A model generated the notes under the pieces. It was not told where the DNA came from, did no database searches, and saw only the letters and a program-made list of their open reading frames with translations. The translations under genes and the position numbers were made by a program. From Acidicapsa ligni (GTDB lineage Bacteria > Acidobacteriota > Terriglobia > Terriglobales > Acidobacteriaceae): 64,000 nucleotides of DNA. The stretch is taken from the NCBI RefSeq assembly GCF_025685655.1, contig NZ_JAGSYG010000001.1, forward strand, positions 1,116,001 to 1,180,000, given 5' to 3'. Position 1 is the stretch's first letter. Each line of letters begins with the position of its first letter. Below, in pieces: positions 34,770 through 43,293 of this stretch.

Positions 34770-35732
34770 TTAACTTACTTTGCCGTTGAGGCCGTTGGGG
34801 AAGAAGCCTCCCTTGGTGCCGCTTGGGCTGGCATAGACGATGTTGAGCACCTGTTGCGCCGTGCGACTGAAGGCGATGCTATTGGAATCCGCATTGACGA
34901 TGGTCGATGCGGTGAAGGTCGCGCTTGAGCCGTTGAGCGCGTCCTGGGTTGTCGTGAGGCCAATATCATCGTTGCCTGTGCCGTCGAGTGTGGCGCGCAG
35001 GTTGCTGATCTTCGTGGCAGTTGCGGCGATGCCCGCACCTGGATTCGCCTGATCCATACCCCATAGAATCGTCCGGATCAAGCCTGCGTGATAGGCCTCG
35101 ACCGCGAGAATTCCGGCTGCAGCAGTGAGATTTCCGGCATCGGTAAGCGAGCCTGCCGCACCGTGATACGCGGTGACGCCCACATCTTCAAAGATGTAAG
35201 AGCCAAGCAGAAAAGCTACATCACTCGCGAAGGGGTCGAAGGCTGCTCCGATACCAGCCGCGGAGGCTGCTGCGTTAAAGCTGTTGAAGAGATCGATGTT
35301 CGGTTGTGCGACAGCCGAAGCACCGAGAGCGCCGCGTAGAAAAGTCACGTGCTTCTGCTCTTCGCTGGCGATCTCCATTGCATAGCTGGCATTGACTGGG
35401 TCAGAGAAGGGAACCTTGCAACTGGTAAAGCCACCGGGCTTGACGGTTACTGTACCGCCGCCCGTTGTGGCCGTGCCTGCGCCAATGCCAAGGCCTACCT
35501 GATCGATGGTCATGCCTGTGGATGCCAGCGTGTAATACTCCGCTTCGAGGTATTCGAGGTTGAGCGCGAAGTTGAGGTAATCCGCATCGGTGAGCGTTGC
35601 CTGTGCGTTGGCACTCTTGCTGGTGGTTGCAGCCAGCACGATGCCTGCGAGGGCAGAGCCGCCCATCATCATCATTCTGCGACGGCTAGTGACGATCACT
35701 TCGTCGAGTATCTGGGTTTCTGTGGTTGCCAT
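34770..35732 (-). CDS. Tat-exported ferritin-like protein (copy 1)
   Basis: A 320-residue protein with a twin-arginine signal (TSRRRMMMMGGSALAGIVLAA, cleavage near SANAQ). A ferritin-like four-helix domain follows: LNFALNLEYLEAEYY, SEEQKHVTFLRGALG, FEDVGVTAYHGAAG and AVEAYHAGLIRTILWG hold the carboxylate/histidine pairs expected of a diiron site. It probably binds or oxidises metal in the periplasm. ATG at 35732 has AAGGA 8 bases upstream; an ATG at 35741 is too close to that site. It is co-transcribed with the paralogue directly upstream. Confidence 0.9.
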   Translation of the reverse strand: MATTETQILDEVIVTSRRRMMMMGGSALAGIVLAATTSKSANAQATLTDADYLNFALNLEYLEAEYYTLASTGMTIDQVGLGIGAGTATTGGGTVTVKPGGFTSCKVPFSDPVNASYAMEIASEEQKHVTFLRGALGASAVAQPNIDLFNSFNAAASAAGIGAAFDPFASDVAFLLGSYIFEDVGVTAYHGAAGSLTDAGNLTAAAGILAVEAYHAGLIRTILWGMDQANPGAGIAATATKISNLRATLDGTGNDDIGLTTTQDALNGSSATFTASTIVNADSNSIAFSRTAQQVLNIVYASPSGTKGGFFPNGLNGKVS

Positions 35733-35743
35733 GTCATCCATCC

Positions 35744-36628
35744 TTAAGCGGCGGTTGCTTTGATGTTTCCGTTCAATCCGTTGGGGAAGAATCCGCCCAT
35801 GGACAGGTTTCCGTCAGCGCTTGCATACACGATATTCAGCACCTGCTGCGGAGTGCGCGCGAAGGCGATTGCCGTAGTTGGATCGGCAGCTACGATCGTC
35901 GTCGCGGATAGCGGGGTTTCGTTGCCGCCGCCCAGCGTCGCGCGAAGATTGGAGATCTTGTTTGCCAGGGCTACGTAGTTGCTTCCTGCCGCGAGGATCA
36001 GGGTACGAATTTCCGCTGCGTGATAGGCTTCCACAGCCATGATGCCTGCTGCTGCTCCCAGGTTCGTCTTATCGGTGAGCGCGCCAGCCGCACCGTGGTA
36101 AGCGGTCACGCCTACGTCTTCAAAAACGAATGCGCCAAGCAGAAATGAGTTGGGGTCGGCAAACGGGTTAAAGGTCGCGCCGATGCCCGCTGCCGATGCG
36201 GCCGCATTGAAGCTGTTGACCAGATCGATATTCGGCATGGGGACAGCAGACGTGCCGAGAGCCGAGCGCAGAAAGCGAACATGATTCAGTTCTTCCTGGG
36301 CGATCTCGTAGGCATATTCCTTCTGGATCGAGGAGGTGAAGGCTACCTGCGAGCCGCCGGTGACAGTGCCCGCACCCGAGCCCATGTCGGTTGAAGATAG
36401 CCCGGAGCCAGTTGCCGCAATCAGATAGAACGAGGCTTCAAGATATTCGAGGTTCAGCGCGAAGTTGAGGTAATCAACATCGGTGAGTGCTGCTGGGGGA
36501 GGTGGCGTAACAGTTATTGGAGTGCTGCTTCCGCCGCAACCGACTGCTGTAAGTGCAGCCGCAGAGCCTGCACCGACAAGGAAATTGCGCCTGGTTAGCG
36601 CGTTGAGTAATTCATCAATCTTTTGCAC
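35744..36628 (-). CDS. Tat-exported ferritin-like lipoprotein (copy 2)
   Basis: A 294-residue paralogue of the downstream protein. The Tat signal (LTRRNFLVGAGSAAALTAV) ends in a lipobox AVGC, then GGSS, so this copy is likely lipid-anchored while the other is free. A proline run (TPPPP) links it to the ferritin-like domain (LNFALNLEYLEASFY, ELNHVRFLRSALG, FEDVGVTAYHGAAG, AVEAYHAAEIRTL). The GTG at 36628 has AAGAGGT 8 bases upstream and is preferred over the ATG at 36664. Confidence 0.9.
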   Translation of the reverse strand: MQKIDELLNALTRRNFLVGAGSAAALTAVGCGGSSTPITVTPPPPAALTDVDYLNFALNLEYLEASFYLIAATGSGLSSTDMGSGAGTVTGGSQVAFTSSIQKEYAYEIAQEELNHVRFLRSALGTSAVPMPNIDLVNSFNAAASAAGIGATFNPFADPNSFLLGAFVFEDVGVTAYHGAAGALTDKTNLGAAAGIMAVEAYHAAEIRTLILAAGSNYVALANKISNLRATLGGGNETPLSATTIVAADPTTAIAFARTPQQVLNIVYASADGNLSMGGFFPNGLNGNIKATAA

Positions 36629-36973
36629 TGCCGTACCTCTTTCGCTTCGGGGGTTCACGAACATTTGCTGTTGATTGCCCGCTGCCGCAGGAAAGTAGAC
36701 ACGCACATCTTCACTTGCCTGGCAGGCAACTATCGGTCGACAAAATCTTGTAAATTCTGGGTGGTGCCGATGCGTTTACAACCTAGGAACGTAGGACAGG
36801 CTTAACCGGATGTAGACTCTGGCAATTTATTTTCAGGGGGGCAATTTTTCCGCCGCGAAGATTCGTAGTGGAATGCGTAGTCTTGATTTATCCACCAGAG
36901 TGCGATTGCGATACTTTCGATACTTTATTGATCGGTCAAATGTATGTTGAACTTGAGCTATATATAAGCGAGA
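36629..36973. other. gap upstream of the ferritin-like pair
   Basis: No credible gene was seen. The region must hold the promoter of the ferritin-like operon. It contains an AT-rich stretch near 36910-36970 (TATATATAAGCG at its right end) but no strong -35/-10 pair that I would assert. Confidence 0.35.
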
Positions 36974-37000
36974 GGTTAGTCATCCCTGGGATAACTAACC
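36974..37000 (-). terminator. hairpin overlapping the stop codon of the DUF5818-like gene
   Basis: GGTTAGT and ATCCC pair with GGGAT and ACTAACC around a two-base loop (one mismatch at C36981/A36993). The TAG stop (36995-36997) lies in the stem. It is followed on the minus strand by TCTCGCTT, so it is a weak terminator candidate. Confidence 0.5.
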
Positions 37001-37366
37001 GCCCATCTCCTGAATGCTTTCTACATGCACCAACTTGATTCCTTCGTCGACCTTGCCCGTGACGCGAACAGATTTGTTCTCAAATTGCGATGCCTTCTGC
37101 TGATTGTCGAGGCGATAGACAGATCCGGAAGAGGCGCGCAGAACGAAGGTAGAACCATCCTTGACAATCGTGCCGTTCAGCGACCTGGATAAGGGTACGG
37201 AGCGATCCTGGACTGGCGACAGGACGATCGATCCATCGGTAACCGTTGTAATTGCCTGCGAGGGCCGGGCTGCCAATGCGGATACGGCGGGAAACAGCAG
37301 TGCGAAAGAGAGCGCCAGAATACTTCCAGCAGAAACGATTCGAAGGGCAGATTTTTGGGGGTGCAT
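36995..37366 (-). CDS. small secreted DUF5818-like (OB-fold) protein
   Basis: A 123-residue protein with a signal peptide (about residues 1-33, ending SALAA). A small beta-barrel-like domain follows: FVLRASSGSVYRLDNQQKASQFENKSVRVTGKVDE. This pattern is common in secreted Acidobacterial proteins (DUF5818-like, OB-fold); the function is unknown. AAGGTGA precedes the ATG. Confidence 0.75.
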   Translation of the reverse strand: MHPQKSALRIVSAGSILALSFALLFPAVSALAARPSQAITTVTDGSIVLSPVQDRSVPLSRSLNGTIVKDGSTFVLRASSGSVYRLDNQQKASQFENKSVRVTGKVDEGIKLVHVESIQEMGG

Positions 37367-37541
37367 TGAAAATCACCTTCTTGAGATTTAAATGCTCCAA
37401 TCCATTTTAGATTGCAGATCGGGATAGCGATGGCGATTCGAGAACCATACCGGCTTAGAGGGCTGGCCCCACGGGTCAATTCGCAGAGGGAATGGGATTC
37501 TCGGGTTGCGTGACTGATATCCTTCTTATTTAGGCAGACTC

Positions 37542-39539
37542 ATGACAGACATGACACAACGCGCGACCCGTTCTCATCGATCTTTTGTGCTGGCAGCCTG
37601 GGTTTTGCTGTTAGCGGTATTTTTTGCGGTATACGCGGCGGCGCTTTTTACGCCTCCGCTGTTGGATGATGCAGATGCAACTCACGCACAGGCTGCGGCA
37701 CATATAGCCGAGACCGGCGACTGGGTTACGCTCATGGTAAATGGCGTCCGGTATCTGGAGAAGCCTCCGCTGCCGTATTGGATCGCCGCAGTCTCATACC
37801 GCATCTTTGGCGAAAACACCTTTGCGACACATCTGCCCAACACGCTCGCCGTCCTGGGCTGCGCATGGCTGGCATGGCTATGGTGCCAGCGTGCCTGGGG
37901 AGACCGGGCAGCGTTATATGCAGCCCTGGGTACTCTGACGTCGGTGGGTCCGTTCCTGTACACACGGTTTGCGATTCCCGAGGCGATCCTGACATTTCTG
38001 CTGTTGCTGGCTCTCTATTGCCTCATCACCGGGCTTGAGAGTCGGCGCCCCGGACGCTATTACGTGGCCTGGGCCGCACTGGCGTTAGCCATGCTGACCA
38101 AGGGATTGATTGCGCCGGTTTTCTTTTTTGCCGCAGCTATACCGATGATGATGTTGAGCGGCCAGTGGCGACGTTGGCGTGAGCTCAAGCTGTATTCGGG
38201 CCTGGCATTGTTCCTGTTAATTGCGGCGCCGTGGCATATCCTGGCCGGACTGCGCAATCCTGACCAGGGCCACCCGGTGGGCAATATCCCAACCATGGGA
38301 AATGTTCACGGCTTCTGGTACTTCTACTTCCTGAACGAACACGTCTTCCGCTTCCTTGGGACGCGCTATCCACACGACTACAACCGTCTGCCGTTCTTGG
38401 CTTATTGGTTTCTGCACCTGGTATGGATCTTCCCCTGGAGCCTGTTCGTTCCGGCAGCCCTGCTGGTGGCCTGGAAGACAAGACATAGCTGGATGCAGCA
38501 TCTGAAGCGCGATGCAGGACAGACTGTTGATTTCTACCTCGACAATTCAGGCCGCGAAGATCTGGCAAGCCATGTAATCCGGCTCAAATTTCGCTCGCGA
38601 ACGGTCTGGTTGCTGGGCCTGTTCTCTGCCTTCACGCTGCTGTTCTTTTCGCTCTCGACCAATCAGGAGTACTACACCTGGCCTGCCTGGATCCCAATGA
38701 TCATTTTGACGATGGGCGTACTGGCCAGCATTGAAGAAGCAGAAGAAGATCGCCGGGAAGGTCGCAGCCAGTTGCGGCTCGGTGGTACGGGTTGGTTGGT
38801 GACGGCGCATGCTTTGTTCGCTGTTGCCGGTGTGATCATAGCCGCAGCACTGGGCTGGGGGCTCTGGGAGTCGCGGAATCTGCCCTTTGTGTCGGACATT
38901 GGTTCGCTTCTCGCGCATCGTGGAGTAGGGGACTACTCGTTGTCGACCTCTCACCTCTTTGATCTGACAGGGCCTTCGTTTGCTGCACTTCGCCTGCCTG
39001 CAGGGATTGCCGCAGTCGCATTGCTGGTTGGCCCGCTGACCGGGTTGTTGTTGCGGTTGGCACACCGCAATAGGGCAGCGACAATCAGCGTAGCGCTCAC
39101 TTCGGCGGTCTTCCTGATAGCGGCGCATATCGCCTTCGCCCGCTTCGAACCGATGCTGAGTTCCAAGCAGCTTGCCGATACGATCCTGCAAAAGGCCACG
39201 CCTGCGGATGAGTTTGTGATCCTTGGGGATCAGTCGGATGCATCTTCGATCATCTTCTACACGCATCGCTTCTTCGGGCATCCGGCAGAGCTGGTGATGG
39301 AGCAGTGCTCGCAGCATAGCAATGGCTCTTCTATGCTCTGGGGTTCCTGCTATCCCGATGCGCCGAAGATCTTTTTGAATGAAGATGAGCTGGAGTCGAA
39401 GTGGGGCCAGGGGCCGCGTCACTGGCTATTCGCGCAGGATAAGAACCGCAGCAAAGCAGAGCAACTGCTGGCAGGCAAGCTGATTCCCGTGCAGACGATT
39501 GCAGATAAAACGCTATGGACTGACAGACCTTTGCAGTAA
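37542..39539 (+). CDS. GT39-family glycosyltransferase (ArnT/PMT-like)
   Basis: A 665-residue integral membrane glycosyltransferase of the ArnT/dolichyl-phosphate-mannose type. The first extracytoplasmic loop has the acidic pair in LLDDADATHAQAA, and about 11-12 hydrophobic segments follow. It uses a lipid-phosphate sugar to modify lipid or protein at the periplasmic face. It is convergent with hpnI; the two share a bidirectional hairpin. A functional link to hopanoid glycosylation is possible but is inference. The start is the first of two ATGs nine bases apart. Confidence 0.85.
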   Translation: MTDMTQRATRSHRSFVLAAWVLLLAVFFAVYAAALFTPPLLDDADATHAQAAAHIAETGDWVTLMVNGVRYLEKPPLPYWIAAVSYRIFGENTFATHLPNTLAVLGCAWLAWLWCQRAWGDRAALYAALGTLTSVGPFLYTRFAIPEAILTFLLLLALYCLITGLESRRPGRYYVAWAALALAMLTKGLIAPVFFFAAAIPMMMLSGQWRRWRELKLYSGLALFLLIAAPWHILAGLRNPDQGHPVGNIPTMGNVHGFWYFYFLNEHVFRFLGTRYPHDYNRLPFLAYWFLHLVWIFPWSLFVPAALLVAWKTRHSWMQHLKRDAGQTVDFYLDNSGREDLASHVIRLKFRSRTVWLLGLFSAFTLLFFSLSTNQEYYTWPAWIPMIILTMGVLASIEEAEEDRREGRSQLRLGGTGWLVTAHALFAVAGVIIAAALGWGLWESRNLPFVSDIGSLLAHRGVGDYSLSTSHLFDLTGPSFAALRLPAGIAAVALLVGPLTGLLLRLAHRNRAATISVALTSAVFLIAAHIAFARFEPMLSSKQLADTILQKATPADEFVILGDQSDASSIIFYTHRFFGHPAELVMEQCSQHSNGSSMLWGSCYPDAPKIFLNEDELESKWGQGPRHWLFAQDKNRSKAEQLLAGKLIPVQTIADKTLWTDRPLQ

Positions 39540-39558
39540 GGCACCCATAATAAAAAAT

Positions 39559-39589
39559 AAGCGGCGCTCCTGTCCGGGGCGCCGCTTTT
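39559..39589. terminator. bidirectional terminator between the GT39 and hpnI genes
   Basis: A 9-bp GC-rich stem (39559-39567 with 39579-39587) has an 11-base spacer. It is preceded by A-rich and followed by T-rich bases, so it works from both sides of the convergent pair. Confidence 0.8.
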
Positions 39590-39618
39590 GTTTGCGTATA
39601 AGTTCTTCGTTTATCGGG

Positions 39619-40875
39619 TTAGTCGGCAGCTTTCATCCTGCCGCCGGAGAGAAGCTGATAGACGCGGCCTCGCCACAGGATGCGGCTGGATACGTAGCTG
39701 GCAGCCCAGAAGCCGAAGCCCATCAGGTCCCTTATCGGGTAGAGCATGAAGAGCCCAAAGCTGCTCTCATCGTGTACTACAAGCCGACCTGCTGCCCATG
39801 CAATGGCAAGACGGGTAAGAATGCCCCATGTGAAAAGACTCGCGGCCAGGATGGGGTGGCCAAGCGCCAGAGCAGAAAACAGGGCCAGCAAAGCAAACGG
39901 CATGCTGAAGGTGAGCGCCGTGCCGAAATGCCCTTTGGGGCGAGAGAAGCGTGTGGATTTCATCCAGCGAACCTGGTGCTGGAGCGAGTCAGTAAAGCTT
40001 TCGTTGAGGATGATGTGATCGATGGCGTGATGGCTGAGAACTACGGTGTGCCCCTGTTGAAAGACGGAGTTGCCGAGCAGGTAGTCGTCGGAGCAGTAAT
40101 CGCCTAAAACTCCAATGCCCTTAATGCTACTTGCCAGGGCGATGCCGCCTGCCGGGGCTGCCTGATCTATCTGCCCTATTTCATTTATCTGGCCCATCTC
40201 ATTTATTGGACCCATTTGCTCGACACACTCGCGACGCACCGCCATCGTGGGGCCAAGAACAAATTTCATACCCTCAAGCAGGTTGGCAACGAGAACTCCA
40301 GCAGTCATTTCAACGGACATGCCCGTTGCTTCAAGACGCGCCCAGATCCCGCCCTGCGTGGCGACTCCGCGATAGAGGCAGGTCATGGCACCGACTTGCG
40401 GATCGGTAAACGGAGCAGCAACGGCGCGAAGATAATCCGGGGTGACGCGAACATCGGAATCACTGATGACGAGGATCGAGTTCGCTGCGGCCGCGGTCAT
40501 TACTTCAAGAGAATGGACTTTGGCATTGATGTACTTAGGTTCGCCGGTGGAGTAAAAGCGCGTGGACACCTGGGGATAACGGGCAGCGACATGACGAGCT
40601 ATTTCAAGGCCGGGATCGCGCTGATCGGCAGCGCAGAAAAGAATCTCAAAGTTGGATGAGGGATAATCCTGCTCGAAGAAAGTTGCGAGATTGTCTTCAA
40701 GGTCTGGCTCGATGCCATGCAGCGGCTTGAGCAGACTAAGCGGAGGCGTAAAGCTGGGTTTGCCTGGGGACGGCTGATTGCGGAGATGATGCCGCGTACC
40801 CGCCAGCACCAGGCCGGCGAAGACTGAGGAAGTGAGCAGACCAAAGCTGCCGAGTGCAAGTAAGAACAGGAGCAT
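39619..40875 (-). CDS. hpnI: hopanoid glycosyltransferase HpnI
   Basis: A 418-residue GT2 glycosyltransferase matching HpnI, which attaches N-acetylglucosamine to bacteriohopanetetrol. It has an N-terminal membrane helix, DSDVRVTPDYLRAV (DxD), a second acidic motif in DYCSDDYLLGNS, QVRWMKSTRFSRPKGH (QxxRW) and C-terminal hydrophobic helices. Between RRECVEQ and GVLGDY sits an unusual insertion of about 30 residues with a six-residue repeat (GPINEM, GQINEI, GQIDQA). Partner genes hpnJ and hpnK are not in this window. Confidence 0.9.
   Translation of the reverse strand: MLLFLLALGSFGLLTSSVFAGLVLAGTRHHLRNQPSPGKPSFTPPLSLLKPLHGIEPDLEDNLATFFEQDYPSSNFEILFCAADQRDPGLEIARHVAARYPQVSTRFYSTGEPKYINAKVHSLEVMTAAAANSILVISDSDVRVTPDYLRAVAAPFTDPQVGAMTCLYRGVATQGGIWARLEATGMSVEMTAGVLVANLLEGMKFVLGPTMAVRRECVEQMGPINEMGQINEIGQIDQAAPAGGIALASSIKGIGVLGDYCSDDYLLGNSVFQQGHTVVLSHHAIDHIILNESFTDSLQHQVRWMKSTRFSRPKGHFGTALTFSMPFALLALFSALALGHPILAASLFTWGILTRLAIAWAAGRLVVHDESSFGLFMLYPIRDLMGFGFWAASYVSSRILWRGRVYQLLSGGRMKAAD
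40152..40215 (-). repeat. 18-bp in-frame tandem repeat inside hpnI
   Basis: About three and a half diverged copies of an 18-base unit (core CCCATCTCATTTATTGG on the plus strand). They encode MGPINE, MGQINE and IGQIDQ. Confidence 0.7.
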
Positions 40876-40912
40876 TCAATATCCGTAATATGAGGATACT
40901 TGTTTGTACGGA

Positions 40913-41347
40913 CTATGGCTTTGGCTGAATACGCGCGGCCTGATTTTTCACAGACGTGGAGCCGGTCCGAACGATCATCGGCTTGCGCAGGGGCACCATC
41001 GCAGATTTGGACTGCGGTCCGGCGGCCCGGTTGATATGCGAGAGCATCTCAGAGCGAACATATTCGACGAAGCCCTGCATCTGGCGGTTCATCTCTTCCA
41101 TGCGTTCGCGCATCTGCAGGATGATGGCAATCCCTGCGATGTTGACGCCGAGGTCGCGGGCCAGGTTGAGAATGAATTCAAGGCGCTCAAGGTCTTCGTC
41201 GGTATACAGGCGCGTGTTGCCCTCAGTGCGCGAGGGTTTGAGTAGCCCTTCGCGCTCGTAGAGGCGTAGGGTCTGCGGGTGAATCTCATACATCTCAGCA
41301 ACCGCCGAGATCATGTATGCGCCTTTGGTTTTCCGTTTGGCTGTCAT
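40913..41347 (-). CDS. hspR: MerR-family heat-shock repressor HspR
   Basis: A 144-residue MerR-type regulator with an N-terminal winged helix (MISAVAEMYEIHPQTLRLYEREGLLKPSRTEGNTRLY) and a coiled-coil helix for dimerisation. HspR represses dnaK-dnaJ genes, binding with DnaK as co-repressor. Its place 109 bp after dnaJ, with dnaK nearby, supports the call. The C terminus (KPMIVRTGSTSVKNQAARIQPKP) is a long basic tail. The ATG at 41347 is preferred to one at 41374 on length; neither has a strong ribosome-binding site. Confidence 0.9.
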   Translation of the reverse strand: MTAKRKTKGAYMISAVAEMYEIHPQTLRLYEREGLLKPSRTEGNTRLYTDEDLERLEFILNLARDLGVNIAGIAIILQMRERMEEMNRQMQGFVEYVRSEMLSHINRAAGPQSKSAMVPLRKPMIVRTGSTSVKNQAARIQPKP

Positions 41348-41456
41348 GGTTGTCTGCTCAAGTATGCACGGCATTCATTGCTGTTCATCGGAAACTTATT
41401 GAACTTCGTCCGACAATCAATGTAAATTGCCGGACAGTTAGCGTTGTTGATCTGCA

Positions 41457-42662
41457 TTACAGCTTGTCGAACAAAGTTACACGTGGGTCTTGATTGTTGA
41501 GTTTAGCGAACTCGCGCATAATTTCGCGGCTGCGCTCGTCATTGAGTTGCGGTACGACAACTTCGACAGTCACGATCTGATCGCCGCGCTGTCCGGGTGC
41601 AGATGCGCTTTCGACGCCGCGCTCGCGCATGCGGAGTTTCTGGCCGCTCTGGGTGCCGGGTGGTATGCGCAGTTGAGCACGCCCATCGATTGTTGGTACA
41701 TCGACTTTGGCCCCGAGAGACGCCTCGGCGATGGTGATCGGTACGTTTAGATGAATGTCGTCTGCAGCCCGCGTAAACACCGGGTTTGTGCAGATGCGGA
41801 CGATGACGTAGAGGTCGCCGGGTGCACCTCCGTTCGTGCCGGCATTCCCTTTGCCCTGCAGGCGAATGCGCTGTCCATCGCGCGTGCCGGCCTTGATGCG
41901 AAACTCGATGGACTCAGTGCGATGCACTAGCCCTTCGCCTTGGCAGGTGGGGCAGGCGTTGGTGACGCGGCCTGTGCCGCCGCAACGAGGGCATTGGATG
42001 TTGAATTTCATGCGGCCGCCCATCTGCGTAACCTGGCCGGTACCGTTGCACTCGGGGCACTGTTTGGGTGCTCCTGAAGATGCCTGGCCGTGGCAGGTGG
42101 GGCAGACTTCCTGGCGGTGAATGTCGATGCGGGCGTTGCCGCCGCGAATGGCTGTCCAGAACTCGATGGGTGCTCGATATTCAAGATCGGTGCCAGGCTG
42201 CGGTCCGCGGGCCTGCTTCTGCTGGGCGGTTTGGGCCTGTTCGTTGCCGGAGAAGATTCCTGAAAAGATGTCGCGGAAGTTGCCCCAGGACTGGCTGCCC
42301 TGTCCAGTGGCTTGCCCTGGACCTCCGCTTTGAAAGCCGGAGAAGTCGAAGCCGCCGAAGTCAACCGGCGGTCCCTGGCGCGGATTGGCCTGTTGGCGCG
42401 CATAGGCCTCTGCCGTCGCGGGGTCGATCTGGTCGGAGTAGAAACCTACCTGGTCGTAGACCTTTCGCTTCTTCTCGTCCGAGAGGATGTCGTTGGCCTC
42501 GGAGATCTCTTTGAACTTCTCTTCCGACTTCTTGTCGTTAGGGTTTACATCGGGATGATACTTGCGCGCGAGCTTACGAAAAGCCTTTCGGATTTCATCC
42601 GAAGTGGCCGTTTTCTTCACGCCGAGAATGCCGTAGTAGTCCTTGTTTTGGGTAGTAGACAT
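41457..42662 (-). CDS. dnaJ: chaperone DnaJ
   Basis: A 401-residue full-length DnaJ. The J domain has HPD at residues 36-38, followed by a Gly/Phe/Gln-rich linker ([16 protein letters not shown]). The zinc region has four repeats: [23 protein letters not shown] and CPTCQGEG. The C-terminal peptide-binding domains follow. It delivers clients to DnaK. It is separated from dnaK by about 2.9 kb of unrelated genes, unlike the usual dnaK-dnaJ operon. Confidence 0.97.
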   Translation of the reverse strand: MSTTQNKDYYGILGVKKTATSDEIRKAFRKLARKYHPDVNPNDKKSEEKFKEISEANDILSDEKKRKVYDQVGFYSDQIDPATAEAYARQQANPRQGPPVDFGGFDFSGFQSGGPGQATGQGSQSWGNFRDIFSGIFSGNEQAQTAQQKQARGPQPGTDLEYRAPIEFWTAIRGGNARIDIHRQEVCPTCHGQASSGAPKQCPECNGTGQVTQMGGRMKFNIQCPRCGGTGRVTNACPTCQGEGLVHRTESIEFRIKAGTRDGQRIRLQGKGNAGTNGGAPGDLYVIVRICTNPVFTRAADDIHLNVPITIAEASLGAKVDVPTIDGRAQLRIPPGTQSGQKLRMRERGVESASAPGQRGDQIVTVEVVVPQLNDERSREIMREFAKLNNQDPRVTLFDKL

Positions 42663-42779
42663 GTTCTGTTGAACTCGATTCCTTTTGGAGTGCCGTCAAG
42701 CGGCTTTCTGTTCGCCTTTTCCTTCATCGGCCATTGGCGCGATGGAGTGACTTCTTATCTGATCTGGCTCATAGATGTC

Positions 42780-43070
42780 TCATGCGATGCGTAACGCTTT
42801 CTGAACGGCTTCTGGTTCGCGATCGATGACCAGGAGATACGCGCGCGTTGGGCCTTCGGGAATGCGGCGGCCTTGCTCCCAATGGCGCAGCGTGTTGACG
42901 CTGAAGCCAAAGCAAATGGCGAACTGCTGCTGCGTCATATTAAGGCGCACGCGAATAGCCCGCACATCCACCTGCTCCGGAATATGCACCGCGAACGCAT
43001 CCTGTTCCTGCGCTAAGACAAGCGCTTCTTCCAGGCCGCGACGTAGCTGGTCCGCGATAACTTTTCTCAT
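42780..43070 (-). CDS. XRE-type DNA-binding protein, antitoxin-like (HigA/NadS-like)
   Basis: A 96-residue protein whose C-terminal half is a helix-turn-helix (VRAIRVRLNMTQQQFAICFGFSVNTLRHWEQGRRIPEG). The N-terminal part (LRRGLEEALVLAQEQD) is typical of antitoxins of the HigB/HigA type. No toxin gene is next to it: the downstream gap is short and dnaJ follows. It is an orphan antitoxin or plain regulator. A perfect palindrome lies in its promoter spacer. Confidence 0.8.
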   Translation of the reverse strand: MRKVIADQLRRGLEEALVLAQEQDAFAVHIPEQVDVRAIRVRLNMTQQQFAICFGFSVNTLRHWEQGRRIPEGPTRAYLLVIDREPEAVQKALRIA

Positions 43071-43129
43071 AACTACACCTCGACTGCAGGGCCCTTCGTA
43101 ACGCTCCGGCTGCTTAAGTCACTCTAGTT

Positions 43130-43158
43130 ATTGTAGTGCATTGCACTAGGTATGGCAA
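43130..43158 (-). promoter_or_regulatory. promoter and operator of the antitoxin-like gene
   Basis: On the minus strand TTGCCA (43153-43158) and TACAAT (43130-43135) are 17 bases apart, a good sigma-70 promoter. A perfect 15-base palindrome, TAGTGCA-T-TGCACTA (43134-43148), fills most of the spacer and touches the -10. It is the expected layout for autoregulation by the XRE protein starting at 43070. Confidence 0.72.
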
Positions 43159-43293
43159 CGAGCTCTGAGCCATGAATTGCAAGCTGAAACCCCGGTCATT
43201 TCGCCGATTTCCTTCTCTTGTGAAACTTGGAGCAGCCTCACTTTACATGCAGGGATATGTGTCCGTGATATGTTGCCGATTATGAGGGTTTTG

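Noticed and set aside
38547..39422. A 291-codon minus-strand frame over the GT39 gene.
   Set aside because: Antisense shadow with arginine-rich composition; the plus-strand transmembrane protein is clear.
42663..42779. A HAIR operator upstream of dnaJ.
   Set aside because: Only a lone CTTGAC is present; the second half and spacing are missing.
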